Part shown: positions 32,300 to 42,960 of the stretch, in pieces
Position numbering within the stretch: position 1 is the first letter of the stretch
Layout of the letters: the number at the start of each line of letters is the position of its first letter
NCBI GenBank assembly: GCA_014338405.1
Contig: JTDE01000917.1
Location: 4,927 to 68,926, forward strand
Origin: Paragonimus skrjabini miyazakii
Taxonomy: Eukaryota; Platyhelminthes; Trematoda; Plagiorchiida; Troglotrematidae
DNA: 64,000 bases
Reading direction: 5' to 3'
Program-made: the position numbers and the translations under genes
Notes under the pieces: generated by a model
The model's database searches: none
Seen by the model: the letters and a program-made list of their open reading frames with translations, nothing else
What the model was told of the DNA's origin: nothing

Positions 32300-32395
32300 A
32301 TTTGGATTACTGATGAGTAGTAGAGGATTTTGGTTTTCATATAGACTGAGCATCATCCACAATAGACCGCAGCTGTCGCATTTCCACAAACAAGT
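32300..32395 (-). mobile_element. SINE body fragment, minus strand
   Basis: Minus strand: GGAAATGCGACAGCTGCGGT through AATCCTCTACTACTCATCAG, which is the 3' half of the hammerhead SINE body without head or ribozyme. Confidence 0.65.
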
Positions 32396-32403
32396 ATATG
32401 GCA

Positions 32404-32520
32404 AAGATATGCACCATTAACAAGAGCGACACTCGAGCATAATGTTTCTTTTCGAAAGAGACTGACTGAAATTTATGTGGGAATGTGTCGGCTATGATCA
32501 ATTGTGAGTGATGTTCAAGT
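32404..32520 (+). mobile_element. SINE fragment with dead hammerhead, plus strand
   Basis: Begins ATATGCACCATTAAC (stem I and a core remnant). It keeps AGAGCGACACTCGAG, then the body CTTTTCGAAAGAGACTG to GATCAATTGTGAGTGATG. It lies back to back with the minus-strand fragment just upstream. Confidence 0.65.
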
Positions 32521-33159
32521 TATGTGAACATGTTGCGGCCGCTTCTTCGCTGATGCAGATAGTCAATGCACCATTATTCAATCACCAGTTTACATCCTTT
32601 GTTCTCACAGGAAGTTGGCAACCGGACCACACTGGATCAATGAATTTTTGCTCTCTGACTGAACAGTTGTCAAACTGGTCACATCTGAGATTAGCATGAC
32701 ATTCGTTTCATGGCCGCTAGGCTCCAGAAGCCACTGTGTGCTATCACGTGTCGTATTCCGATTCCACACAAGTGGAAGGTCGATAAAATACTAGTGTGAG
32801 GGGCGGCTGTGATTTGGTGGGAGTGACTACACTGATAACGGAGATCGTAGTAGTGATTGAGGCCATACGCGTAATGGTGATGACGTTGTTAGGTGTAACT
32901 ATACTGATGTTGGTAGTGGTGTCAGTACCGATGAGAGTCGTTGCAGCTGTTTTGTGATGCAAGGGATAATAAATAGACCGCTTGGGTTACCAATATGAAT
33001 AACGAAGTCAGAAGACAGATTTTGCAAAGCAGTAATACTACTTCATATGTACTCGTCAGTTGCTACACACAGCAAAGATGAAAGTCAAAAATAACTAAAC
33101 GAAGTAAGCTCATAAGCCAAGTCAGTACATACACTAGTCTGTCATTAGTCAAAACCATG
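32521..33159. other. Unassigned; PLE 3' UTR region
   Basis: 33040-33066, read on the minus strand, has CTGACGA and a GAA at the place expected for the hammerhead of the PLE copy that ends at 33160. The remaining stems do not pair well. The rest is unassigned. Confidence 0.3.
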
Positions 33160-34215
33160 ACTGACGAAGGTTCAAGATTAACAACAGCTTTTGCACACAA
33201 AAGGTTGGCTTGTTACCCATGGCAAGCAGCGCCTCGAGAGATTTAAGGATGACTGGATTGTGATGACGCATCAACACATGGAAAGTGTTTGTCGGATCGA
33301 CCTAATGACCGGTCTCCAGCACGGATCTGGCGACCGAGGAAACTGACTTGCGCTGTTTGGTGCGGTCGCGTCGGGTCATACCACACATCAAGTCCTCGAT
33401 ATACTTGGGCACGTGTTCCTTCATCCTTAGGCGCAGGGATCGATCAGTTCTACCAATGTAAACGTCAGCGCAGCTACAGGTGAACTGGTAGATGCAGTGT
33501 GAAGTGGAGAGCTCTGAAGTCCGCGTCTTGATGTGAGGAAGTGTAAGTGATTCAGCGCGACTGAGTAAACGCAGTAAAGCTGCATTGTACGTCCGTTGGA
33601 TGACTTGTGTCAGTCATCGCGTTAGAAACTATATATTACTCTCCTTTGTACGGTAACTGCATATACATCGGTTTCTTGGGAACAGATGTTTTCTGTGGGT
33701 TTTTTACTCTTGGTTCATTGTGAAAGTCAATAAAACCCAGTGGATGACCACTGGACACCAAGGTATCATGAATAAATTTCAATTCTGTATCTAGTTTATC
33801 ACTCGTACATCTAGATCGTGAATCAAATAACGAACCCGTGAGAGTTTATGTTTTTCGAGTGGGAACTTGCTGAAATTCAGATATTGTCCACCCCAAGTGG
33901 GATTAAAATGTACTGACCGACACACTGTACCATTCTTCTGTCGTTTAATGCAGATATCCAGAAAGGCGAGCGTGTCTTATTCGAAATCCGGTGAATACGT
34001 TAGGTTTGGGTGCGAAGAGTTCAACAAATCCAATCGTTTTTCCGCTATCTCTTTATTTTGTGCGAATGCTATTATGTCATCAACGTATTGATGATAAATT
34101 GGGATGTCATACAATGTATTCACAAGGCGGAGCCCAATCATGGATATAATATGTCTTTCAGACATAATTTTGAAGCCAGTGCACAAACTGGCTATTAAAC
34201 ATCTACTAACCACTT
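33160..34215 (-). pseudogene. Old PLE remnant, RT C-half and GIY-YIG
   Basis: On the minus strand, from 34215 downwards: YHQYVDDIIAFAQNKE (YVDD at 34076-34087), LNSSHPNL, a LAFLDIC-type region (about 33960), then a middle part with GHPLGFIDFHNEPRVKNPQK (about 33740). The endonuclease follows with HCIYQFTCSC (about 33480), YIGRTDRSLRLRMKEH, and SSVARSVLETGH followed by a stop. The end is KPTFCVQKLLLILNL near 33170. The order and spacing match 1670-3229, but it is clearly diverged and broken by indels. The RT N-terminal half is missing, as expected for 5' truncation. The YIG motif is intact. Confidence 0.88.
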
Positions 34216-36437
34216 GGCCAGTTTGATATAAGGCAAACTCACTATCACAAGGTTTGGACGTGGTTGTGTTTGCGGTTTGTGAGTTTTTGGTAGACAGTGT
34301 AATTGCAGGATCATACTATCAATAGGATGGTACAGTGTGTCGGATCAACACCGTCAAAATCAACGTTACTGCTCAGTACCAAATGTGGCAATATCTCTGA
34401 ATGCTCACAGGACGGCTTACGCACAACTTCCTCAAAAAATGTTCTGGTCATTCATCAGTTGTCGACTTCGATTGCACGTGTGGCAAATCGTTTGAATGCA
34501 TTACGCAGAAATAGTGTTCGCTGTTAAATGGAAATTCTGCTAACTCCGCATACTTGTCGTCAGTACCAGATCAAACCCAGTAAATGAGGTGCTTCTGTGT
34601 ATAATTATCTACCCGGTGGTTTTGTTTCATCCGAAAAGGAAATCCTCTAGAAGAAACATACGTGTCCAAGAACCACTTTTACTAGAAATAAAATTTGTTT
34701 ACACAAAGATCAACACCCCTGATAACATACACGAAAAAGCTTTTGGGGGAGAATAAAATGAATCCAGTCTTACAAAGAAGAGATTTTCTCAGAGCCCAAC
34801 TCCTGCTATCTAACAAATGACCGCAGAGGAGTTCAACAGAGTTCACAAAAACAGTTTGTGAACATTTCCCCGATATGCTAAAACATTATGCATTAACCAA
34901 AGAGACATAGAACAGGGTTGGTCACCCCCTACCCCCCAAAAAAATAAATGAAACGAACAATACACTCTGTGCTGGTGAATTTCGTGTGAGATTGTGCGAA
35001 GGAAATCGTTTACAGATCTCAGCTGGGGAAGTCCGCACCAAACCTATGCTCTTTAGTCGATCGTTAAGACGCCGAGTCACGGTTCTTCAATTGTAAACCT
35101 CTGAAGCATTCACAATCAAGTTAGCTCTCACAAAGTAGGCAATGTATCCCCCGGGAACGAAGAAATTTCTTACTGTCAGTGATCCAGTGAGAACGGTTCA
35201 AATGAGCAAAAGCAACAATTAAAGGTTACTAACCAGTAAACCTAAACCATTGGATCTCTTGGATTATTACAGACAGAAAAGTCGAATGACATAGTTTTGT
35301 ATTGCCAAAACAGATAAAGTGAATAAGCTTGATATACCAGTTAAGCATTAGATCAGCGGGTAGAAACTCCCTAACTGGACTAGTGCTTCTCTAACAATTT
35401 TACCAAATGCAACGTTGTAGTCCAAGATACCTTCATAAACAGTTATACTGCACATATGAATGAATCGAACAAATAAGAGCAACTGTATACGCCATGATTC
35501 TCGTCCGTAATGTTGAAGGAAGTCTCCATGTATTGGTTATATGATTACTTGGTGCTGGAGACATACGTGTAATCGGATTAAGTTTAGTCATTTTGATGTA
35601 AGATTGCAGCGATTTCTTCTGTCGTCGAACAGACTGTTGTGAGCGAAGATAGCAGATGGTGCAACGGCTGTTTACTGGAAATATCAATACGAGTGAAATA
35701 GGCTTCGACACCATCGCAAAGAAAAACACTCATTTCCCCTTAACACCGATCCAGGGACGCTAAGGTTGTGTACATAAAATACCAGTTTATGCCAGTGTGC
35801 ACTCCAACGCTTCCTCTTGTATTTTTCCTGAGTTCTTTGAACGCCCAGATAAGGTCTCAGCCTGACTACTGAGTAGTAGTGTGAGTAGTATAGTATGACC
35901 ATTCATTTTCACTACACTATTGATGTGCATGATAAACTGAGTAAACACACCAGATAGATGTTGACACAAAACTATACCTTCGATACGGACATCTCGCGAA
36001 GAATAACCTGATGCATCTGCCCTGTCATATTTCAACCCAGTAACTTCTCTATGATCAGCTCATCAGTTCTCAATGAAATTAGATATATGACGGACAAAGA
36101 GGAGTTTGTTAGCAAGCTAATCAAATTCACCCAGCTCCTTTCTGATTTTACTGTCCACTACTATGTGGATTTAAGTGGCAACTAAACGAACTAATTCATA
36201 CCCGACAGAATTTGAAGTTAACATCTCCGCTTGTGCTATAAGCCATCTCATTCTCTCAGTGGAAAAAGCTAAGTCATGGGTAGCAAGATCTGTCAATGTT
36301 TGGGAAGAGTGCCTATCAAGGGCAGAAACTGTAGAAACAAGAATTTACACGGATGATCAGTTAATCACAGTAGACGGACAGTACGTAAACAACTAAGATC
36401 AGGTGGTAAAAAGATATCGTTATTCCTAATACAATAT
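34216..36437. other. No supported feature
   Basis: Several open frames of 60-98 codons lack splice context or family likeness. No repeat shared with the rest of the window was recognised. Confidence 0.35.
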
Positions 36438-36962
36438 TGTAACTAAAAGGTGTTCAATAAAGCACAATCTTTGTTGTCCAACTTGCTGACTGCTGTCCTA
36501 CGCGCTCGCGTTTGTGAATCATAATTCCTGTGCTCAACAGCCTCAGTTTCCGCTCACACGTCGTGTGCACTTCTGCCCGGTTTATGTGTGTGATCGGCGC
36601 CTACTCTCGGGAGTTTTCCGCCTGTCATTTCTCGTCCGTTTGTGCGATCTCGTTGGGCGATGGCTCGTCCGGTCGCTCGTGTTGTCTGCCATCTATCCAC
36701 TGCGGGCTTTAGCCGTGTTTTACGACTGTGTGGAGATAGTCCTCCGAGTGTTGGACTAATCGCATCCCGGATCTGGTCGTCCATGCCATTTTACCTGCCA
36801 TGTCTCGCCCGTTGGTCCGATCCAGTAGAGCAATGACTCGTCTGGTTGCCCATGCTGTCCCCGATCCGCTCGATATGGGCTGTTGGACGAACTTCCCCTC
36901 CGCGTTAAAGCATTCCGCCGAGTGTTGGAATACTTGCACCTCCGGCCTGATAATCCACCACA
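36438..36962 (-). mobile_element. Solo LTR, gypsy family A, minus strand
   Basis: 525 bp. On the minus strand it starts TGTGGTGGATTATCAGG and ends near TTTAGTTACA, with a GTGCTTTATTGAACACC end region matching 12537-13072. Flanks ATAT and GTAT match at 3 of 4 bases, a doubtful target duplication. GC-rich compared with its neighbours. Open frames across it on both strands are by-products. Confidence 0.8.
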
Positions 36963-39900
36963 GTATGATCATCTGAAAGAGACCGCTTCAGTGTAATTTT
37001 TCGATCTCATCTTCGACTGAAGGGATCTCGATAGGCCATACTCCAGTCAACAGGAGGTAGCTACCTAATGAGTGCATTACCGATAAGTAGCTTGGCAGCT
37101 GTGATCATTTATAAGTGACCCAGTTTTGGAGAAAACTAAATTCCAACCGGCGATAGAAATAGCACACTAATAAGTGGCGAACCCCCTATCAGATGAATAA
37201 CGAAACAACGCCGAGAACTTGCAAATTGCACACTTGGAATCATAATGAATAGTCACAACTGCCAGAAATACGCAATGACGGACAGAAGACAATCATGTGT
37301 TAGTAAAAAAGGTCAAAGTTTAACTGCTGATAATGATATGGTTAGTTACCACGTACCTTGTGCATAGCATTTCCTTTGGAAAATTCCAAAGGAAATGCTT
37401 ATACGAATACTCATTTTGTATCAATGAACATATCCAATTAGCAACAGTGGATTTCTGCGTACAACCTCAGTCCATCCCTGCTTGATCTCATGCTTTTTTC
37501 TGCTTGAACACATCAAATGATAATAAACAGGTTGCAAGTTTATATTCTAGAGTTGAAGTTCATTTAGACCTAGTAACTTATTCGATAAACTTTGTCTGTA
37601 ACGTGATTAACGAGATTGGAGTTTGCCGGATTTTTTCCATCGTAAATCCAGCTAAAAATCTTCTCCCGTAAATTAACGATTCTGAATGTCACTTTCGATA
37701 CTCATCATTGTTTAACCAACGCTCACTGTTTTTGACAAATGCAGACTATTTCAACGCAGCTCACGGTTCGGGCATTTGGGCACTTTGATGTCAGCCAGTT
37801 CCCATCAGTGTAGCTGACTACGGACATCCAGTAGACTCACCAAACGTGACGGCACACACGCACTACATTCGTTTTACCTCGCATCATACGGGTTTTTGTT
37901 AGGTGATTACAAACCGGAATAATACTCTGGTAGGCGTGAGTAGTTATCAAACTGCTTTGTTGACCCAAACTAAACGGTCTTTGCATCCTGGATATATCAT
38001 TATCCAAGATGAAGCAGATTTTCAGTGGAAAACTGCACCTCAAACTTGACAAAATTCCACGCCGTTCTCGATACCATAACAAGCTGTCCTCATCATGGAT
38101 AAAACGACTAACTGAGACATGGTGACAGGAAGTGGGACGACAATGCTCAATAACAAGGCCACGAAATTGACAGACGCCAAGCGATGCTTTTCGTTTTTAT
38201 GGCATGGATATAAAACTTCAAGTCAGAGTTCAAAAAAAGCACGATAGTCTTAAATCAGCAGCATCACGTGCCTCATATTTCATGGGAAAATGACTAGTTT
38301 TTGATCAGTCTTTTAGCGATTTGCAAATCTGTTCCGTTCATGAATGCAGCTTTTTATTATTTATCGTTTGGTGAAAAAAACTGTCCTGGTGACATAATGC
38401 GTTAGGGAAATGTCGTATTTTTACTTTGGCCATTTGCACTTACCGACCCATGCTGGGTCCCAGTTCAGCATTGTCTTCCAAGTGCTGAGTTGGGTACAGA
38501 GGCGTGTGTGAACAGCCAGGTGTTATCGATCGTGGACCGTGGTGGCTAAAACTCCGAGTCGATTGGGCTGAGTGGCTCCATTGGAAATGCGCGTACACCC
38601 CCACCTTACGCCCAGCCAGCTAATCTGGCTGTGGTTTCAGTGATGTATCGTTCCAGCTTGCTTACCCAACTCGGTTAACAGGTGTGCCCATCGGGTAAAC
38701 CATCTCCGGATTTTGTTGCTCTGCACGCAGTCCCGAGACATATATTTGATGCTGATGTGCTTACTTATCAGTAACTTTCGTTACATTCTCATCGGTCTCA
38801 GATAACGTTTTTCTTGTTGCTCAACTGTAGAACACCATTTGTTCCCCTTCCAACAACGAGACAGGAGTGTATAGTCCTCTGCCTCCGTATCAAGTCTAAG
38901 AATTCATGAACCCAGAATTTGTTAAAACAAACGACGTTATAGATTAATGTTCACAGCCGTATAGACTATGCTCCCTTGATGAAAATTTTTCATATGCCAT
39001 TCCTAAATTTGTCGCTATAGCTGACGCATCATTAAGACCTCGGAATCTAGTTCGACCATAACTCTTCTACTCTGTTGTTTATCTGATGCATTTACACACA
39101 GACATAAGTCACCTGGGTTGATAAGGTAAAATTATCATTTTCATTCTGATTAACGTTTGCTTGCTTGGTATCGAGAATGTGAATGTGACGCGAAAGTCTT
39201 AATCCTTACTCCCGGTATGCCAACCATCAGTCGGAGCGGCAGACGCGCACTGAAGGCAAACTGATTATAATCACTGTGGCCGAGGCCAACGAAGAAGGCG
39301 TGTGCGCGGTACGTACTTCTGCACAACACACACGCCGTCAACCCCACCCCACCATCATCACGGTAACAACCGCACTAAATTACTAGGTAGGTACCATGTG
39401 ACGTGTGTACGCAACACTGTAGTTCGGCTGATAGGAGGAAGACGGAAATAGTTAAAACCAGGTGCAAATCAGACGAAAGTTCTTCTTCCGTTGTACATTC
39501 CGGCATGGTGTGCAGCGGCAAGTGGAAAATCGATGCATGTACGCATGTATGCCTACACACACATACACACATACATACATTTGCCCAGAACCGCGTGCAC
39601 CTGACACCGTGCGGTCGCTTGTGTCTGGATGCATGTTGAAGTCGGCCACACGGTGAACGCATTCGTTTTGATGGGTTTGTTGTGGTCGGTTTGGCACATC
39701 ACAAAGACTGCGATACATTCAAACACGGTTGTCAGATGTTTTTCCCTCGTCAAGCTTGTTTGTTTGACTATTCGCATGTCCACTCAGTCTAATAAACTCA
39801 CTCTGCGAGGTCATGCTGGGTGTGATTTTGATGGATAGTCGATGGGGTCTCTCGGTGTAAAGACCATCTGCAAAGAAATGCTCTGTGGGAGCTAAGAATT

Positions 39901-41199
39901 CGTGTTCGCTGAGGCAAGAGCAGACGGATCGGATTTGAATTTGATTATTTACCAAGGCTGAAAAAATACCGTCTGCGAAACTTTAACAATAGACGTGAAG
40001 TGCTTTGGATGGAGTGTAGAAAGGTTCATTGATTCCCCGGTGCTGATCGTCCGTGTGTCTATGTCAGCAGTGAAACAGTAATTTTAGGACCGTTTCAATT
40101 AAATTGTTTGAGCGATAGGATTGGGAGAGTTATAACCCATCACAATAGATGTACCATCCTAATCGAGTTGACACGGACACTTCATTTCGTAGACAACGTA
40201 TCCCGCGACATTTCTTCTAATGGGCTACAGAGGCCGAAACCTTATCAGGGGACTGTACCAGGACCCTTCTCCACAGAAAGTCGTCAACACTATTCACAAA
40301 AGAACACAATAAAGGACATCGTCCATGTATCCTAAGTCTGAATGCAGTAAACTTCCTGTACGAATAATAGTCTTCATCGTCTTATGAGTCAACAATTGAA
40401 GAGATCTCGGTAGATGACATTTCTATTACACATATTCGAAACTGTACAACATCCTCAATTGGACAGCTCTTTTGAAGGACTGTATCCCATTAGTTAATAG
40501 GTCTAACATAAACGCAGGGTGAACTCCCCAAAGCACACCACTAACACACAGGCAACAAGTATTTCTGATACGCCATTGATCAGGGAACAACAGTTGTACA
40601 TATGTAAAACAGATCACCTGAAGAACTGTGACATGAGTCAGCCCACTTCTTTGGAAACCACCATCCCACATTTGTCCATCTAAAGAAGTCACTTATCAGA
40701 TGTGCCCACGTGACGACTTTTATTCAAATAGGCTTTCCTGAAAAACTGAAGACATATTAATACAGATTATTCTTCGCAGAGTATCACAACCTTAACTTGC
40801 AGTGATCTTCAATGATACATCAACTTAGTGTGTGTGTGTGGGGGGTAATGATACATTCTTCACTAGAAGAATGGACAGGTTGGTTCGCAATACTCAGTCC
40901 ACACGGATCCGTTAAGCAAATTGTATGTGAACTGTATCGTCTTTGCTCAAACATGCTGCGCTCTTAAGCAGATATACAAGCCGAGTTAATACTCGTTCGG
41001 AGGAAATAAGGCAATTTAGAATTCCCACCAGCGTGTCAATAAAAATCGCTCACACAACCCTTGCCGCATACCGACCACACATCCGTTAAATATTTCTCAC
41101 TCGGTCCTATCTACGACTCTGAGTAGTTGACCCAACTCAGTTCGCGAAAGTGGTTGAACGTTCACATATGATAATTCGGTCATGCCTAACGTGAGGTCA
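36963..41199. other. No gene; palindrome and low-complexity patches
   Basis: Contains a 34-bp near-perfect palindrome (37366-37399), a GC-richer block at about 38450-38720 of unknown nature, CA/CATA repeats at about 39554-39580 and a GT/G run at about 40828-40846. The overlapping open frames at 39.4-39.96 kb have no support. Confidence 0.45.
37366..37399. repeat. 16-bp perfect palindrome with AA centre
   Basis: AGCATTTCCTTTGGAA (37366-37381) is followed after two bases by its exact reverse complement (37384-37399). It would form a cruciform or hairpin. No longer repeat surrounds it. Confidence 0.95.
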
Positions 41200-41202
41200 A
41201 TG

Positions 41203-41350
41203 GCACAGTGATAAACACGGTTGCCTCATGAACTGAATGTCCGTGGTTCAAGTCCCGGCAGTGGCGATGATATGCACTACTGACGAGCTCTAATGAGAGC
41301 GAAACTCGAGTCTAGTGCTTCTTTTCGAAAGGTCGACTGGATAGTCTATG
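41203..41350 (+). mobile_element. tRNA-headed hammerhead SINE, best copy
   Basis: The head has A box TGGCACAGTGATA and B box GGTTCAAGTCC (about 41245). An intact-looking hammerhead follows, then the start of the body (CTTCTTTTCGAAAGG). The 3' part is lost in the gap that begins at 41351. Confidence 0.85.
41274..41318 (+). ncRNA. Hammerhead ribozyme, consensus core intact
   Basis: Stem I GCACTA (41274-41279) pairs perfectly with TAGTGC (41313-41318). The core CTGACGA is at 41280-41286. Stem II GCTCT/AGAGC closes loop AATG (41287-41300). GAA is at 41301-41303. Stem III is two pairs, AC/GT, with loop TCGA. The cleavage site is after C41312 (triplet GUC). All conserved core bases are present. 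The two-pair stem III matches minimal retroelement hammerheads, which may need to dimerise to cut well. Confidence 0.88.
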
Positions 41351-41625
41351 NNNNNNNNNNNNNNNNNNNNNNNNNNNNNNNNNNNNNNNNNNNNNNNNNN
41401 NNNNNNNNNNNNNNNNNNNNNNNNNNNNNNNNNNNNNNNNNNNNNNNNNNNNNNNNNNNNNNNNNNNNNNNNNNNNNNNNNNNNNNNNNNNNNNNNNNNN
41501 NNNNNNNNNNNNNNNNNNNNNNNNNNNNNNNNNNNNNNNNNNNNNNNNNNNNNNNNNNNNNNNNNNNNNNNNNNNNNNNNNNNNNNNNNNNNNNNNNNNN
41601 NNNNNNNNNNNNNNNNNNNNNNNNN
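41351..41625. other. Assembly gap (275 N)
   Basis: Run of N directly after the SINE. The repeat may have caused the assembly break. Confidence 0.95.
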
Positions 41626-42584
41626 AGTAGTGCAGTCACATTATCTTTGGTGACACGTCACGCATAGCTCGTATGCACGTTTACAATAATGGTTTGTAGC
41701 CCCTGGTCTTCCTTGCGTTCAGACCTGGCCTATAGTTTCCACGTGTGCGAGTAGTACTGCAATCTTCGCAAACGGAACTGCATGTTATGCAACACTAGAA
41801 TAAACCAGCTGAAAAATTACTATCCAAGATTTTTGTGCTGCAAGAATTACTTGTTTCAGAAAGACTGCGATCTGGAATGGACCGTCCTTTGAGTTGAGTT
41901 GTCGCTGGATGAACAGTCTATCAAACTCGATGCCTGAAATTTAATCATACGCAGCCATCAGATGAATGAGCATCTCAGTCAAAGTAACAAAATGTCAGTA
42001 TTGTTCCAGCATGTAAATCAAGACACTGGTTCGCTGAAGTTCTGTAGCCCTTACGAACAATAGTAATGCAACGAATATCAGGTATCTTGATGCCATGGGA
42101 TGGGAGTTAACACTGAAAAAGGGCGACCGGCAGTTACAACAGGTGGTGAGCAAATGACTGTGTTGATCAATACAACCTATAACGTGACCATTAAAGGGGC
42201 ATCACATTTGGATCAAACTGGTTGCTGTTTTACAAACCTGGGTCATAAAAGTTTCAAAACTTCGACAATCTAATGTTTTCATTTTCCCTGCCTTAAACGT
42301 AATTTTTGCGTCTATTGTAGTGAATGAAGATGAGGAACAAAATGTTTATCGAATCCATGCACACAGTGTGTTAAAACCCAAATTGTACGTGACAGAATGA
42401 AGAATAGAGCGGTGACGTATAGGCAACAGTGAGTCAACTCCAGGGGATGTAAATCACCAGATTGACCATCGTGTGTTTGGCGAGACACGAATAATTACAC
42501 ATCTATACACGCACCCAGGCCTACAAATAGGCAAACATTCGCTAGATTGATCAATGCGAATACTGGATCCAAAGCCACAATTAC
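41626..42584. other. No supported feature
   Basis: Nothing recognised before the LTR. Confidence 0.35.
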
Positions 42585-42941
42585 TGTAGCAAAAAGTAAC
42601 TTAGTAAAGCACGAACTTGGTTGTTCAGTTAGCACGTTCCCACACCAAGCACGCACTTGAGCTTATGAACTGGAAACCCAGTCCATAACGCAACGGTGAT
42701 TTCCACTCACGCGTCGTGTGTATTTCAGCCTGGTTTTGTGCCTATGGCTGACACTTTCTGTCGGGGAATTTTGGTTTGCCGTTTCTTGCCTGTTGGTCTG
42801 ATTTCATTGAGTGATGGCTATCCGGTCGCCAGCGTTGTATGCAACCCACCAGCCTTAGAATTCGGCCATATCGCAACAACGCCTCGAATTATTCTGTCGA
42901 GTGTCGGAATAGTCACTCGTCTGATTTGGTCACCCATCACA
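42585..42941 (-). repeat. 3' LTR of gypsy element A
   Basis: On the minus strand it starts TGTGATGGGTGACC and ends TTTTTGCTACA. It is related to the LTRs at 12537, 36438 and 50012. At 357 bp it is about 170 bp shorter than the solo copies, so it is internally deleted or a subfamily. Confidence 0.75.
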
Positions 42942-42960
42942 CTCACCCCTCCTTTAAGGA
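42942..42960 (-). promoter_or_regulatory. Polypurine tract
   Basis: Minus strand TTAAAGGAGGGGTGAG lies directly before the LTR start, where second-strand synthesis is primed in LTR elements. Confidence 0.65.

Noticed and set aside
36514..36972. Cluster of overlapping ORFs on both strands
   Set aside because: GC-rich LTR sequence with few stop codons. There is no conserved frame among LTR copies.
39403..39962. Several overlapping ORFs on both strands
   Set aside because: They arise over CA/CATA repeats and their flanks. No frame stands out.
41293..41667. ORF through the N run
   Set aside because: Made mostly of undetermined bases. The same applies to open frames across 21002-21101 and 55588-55687.
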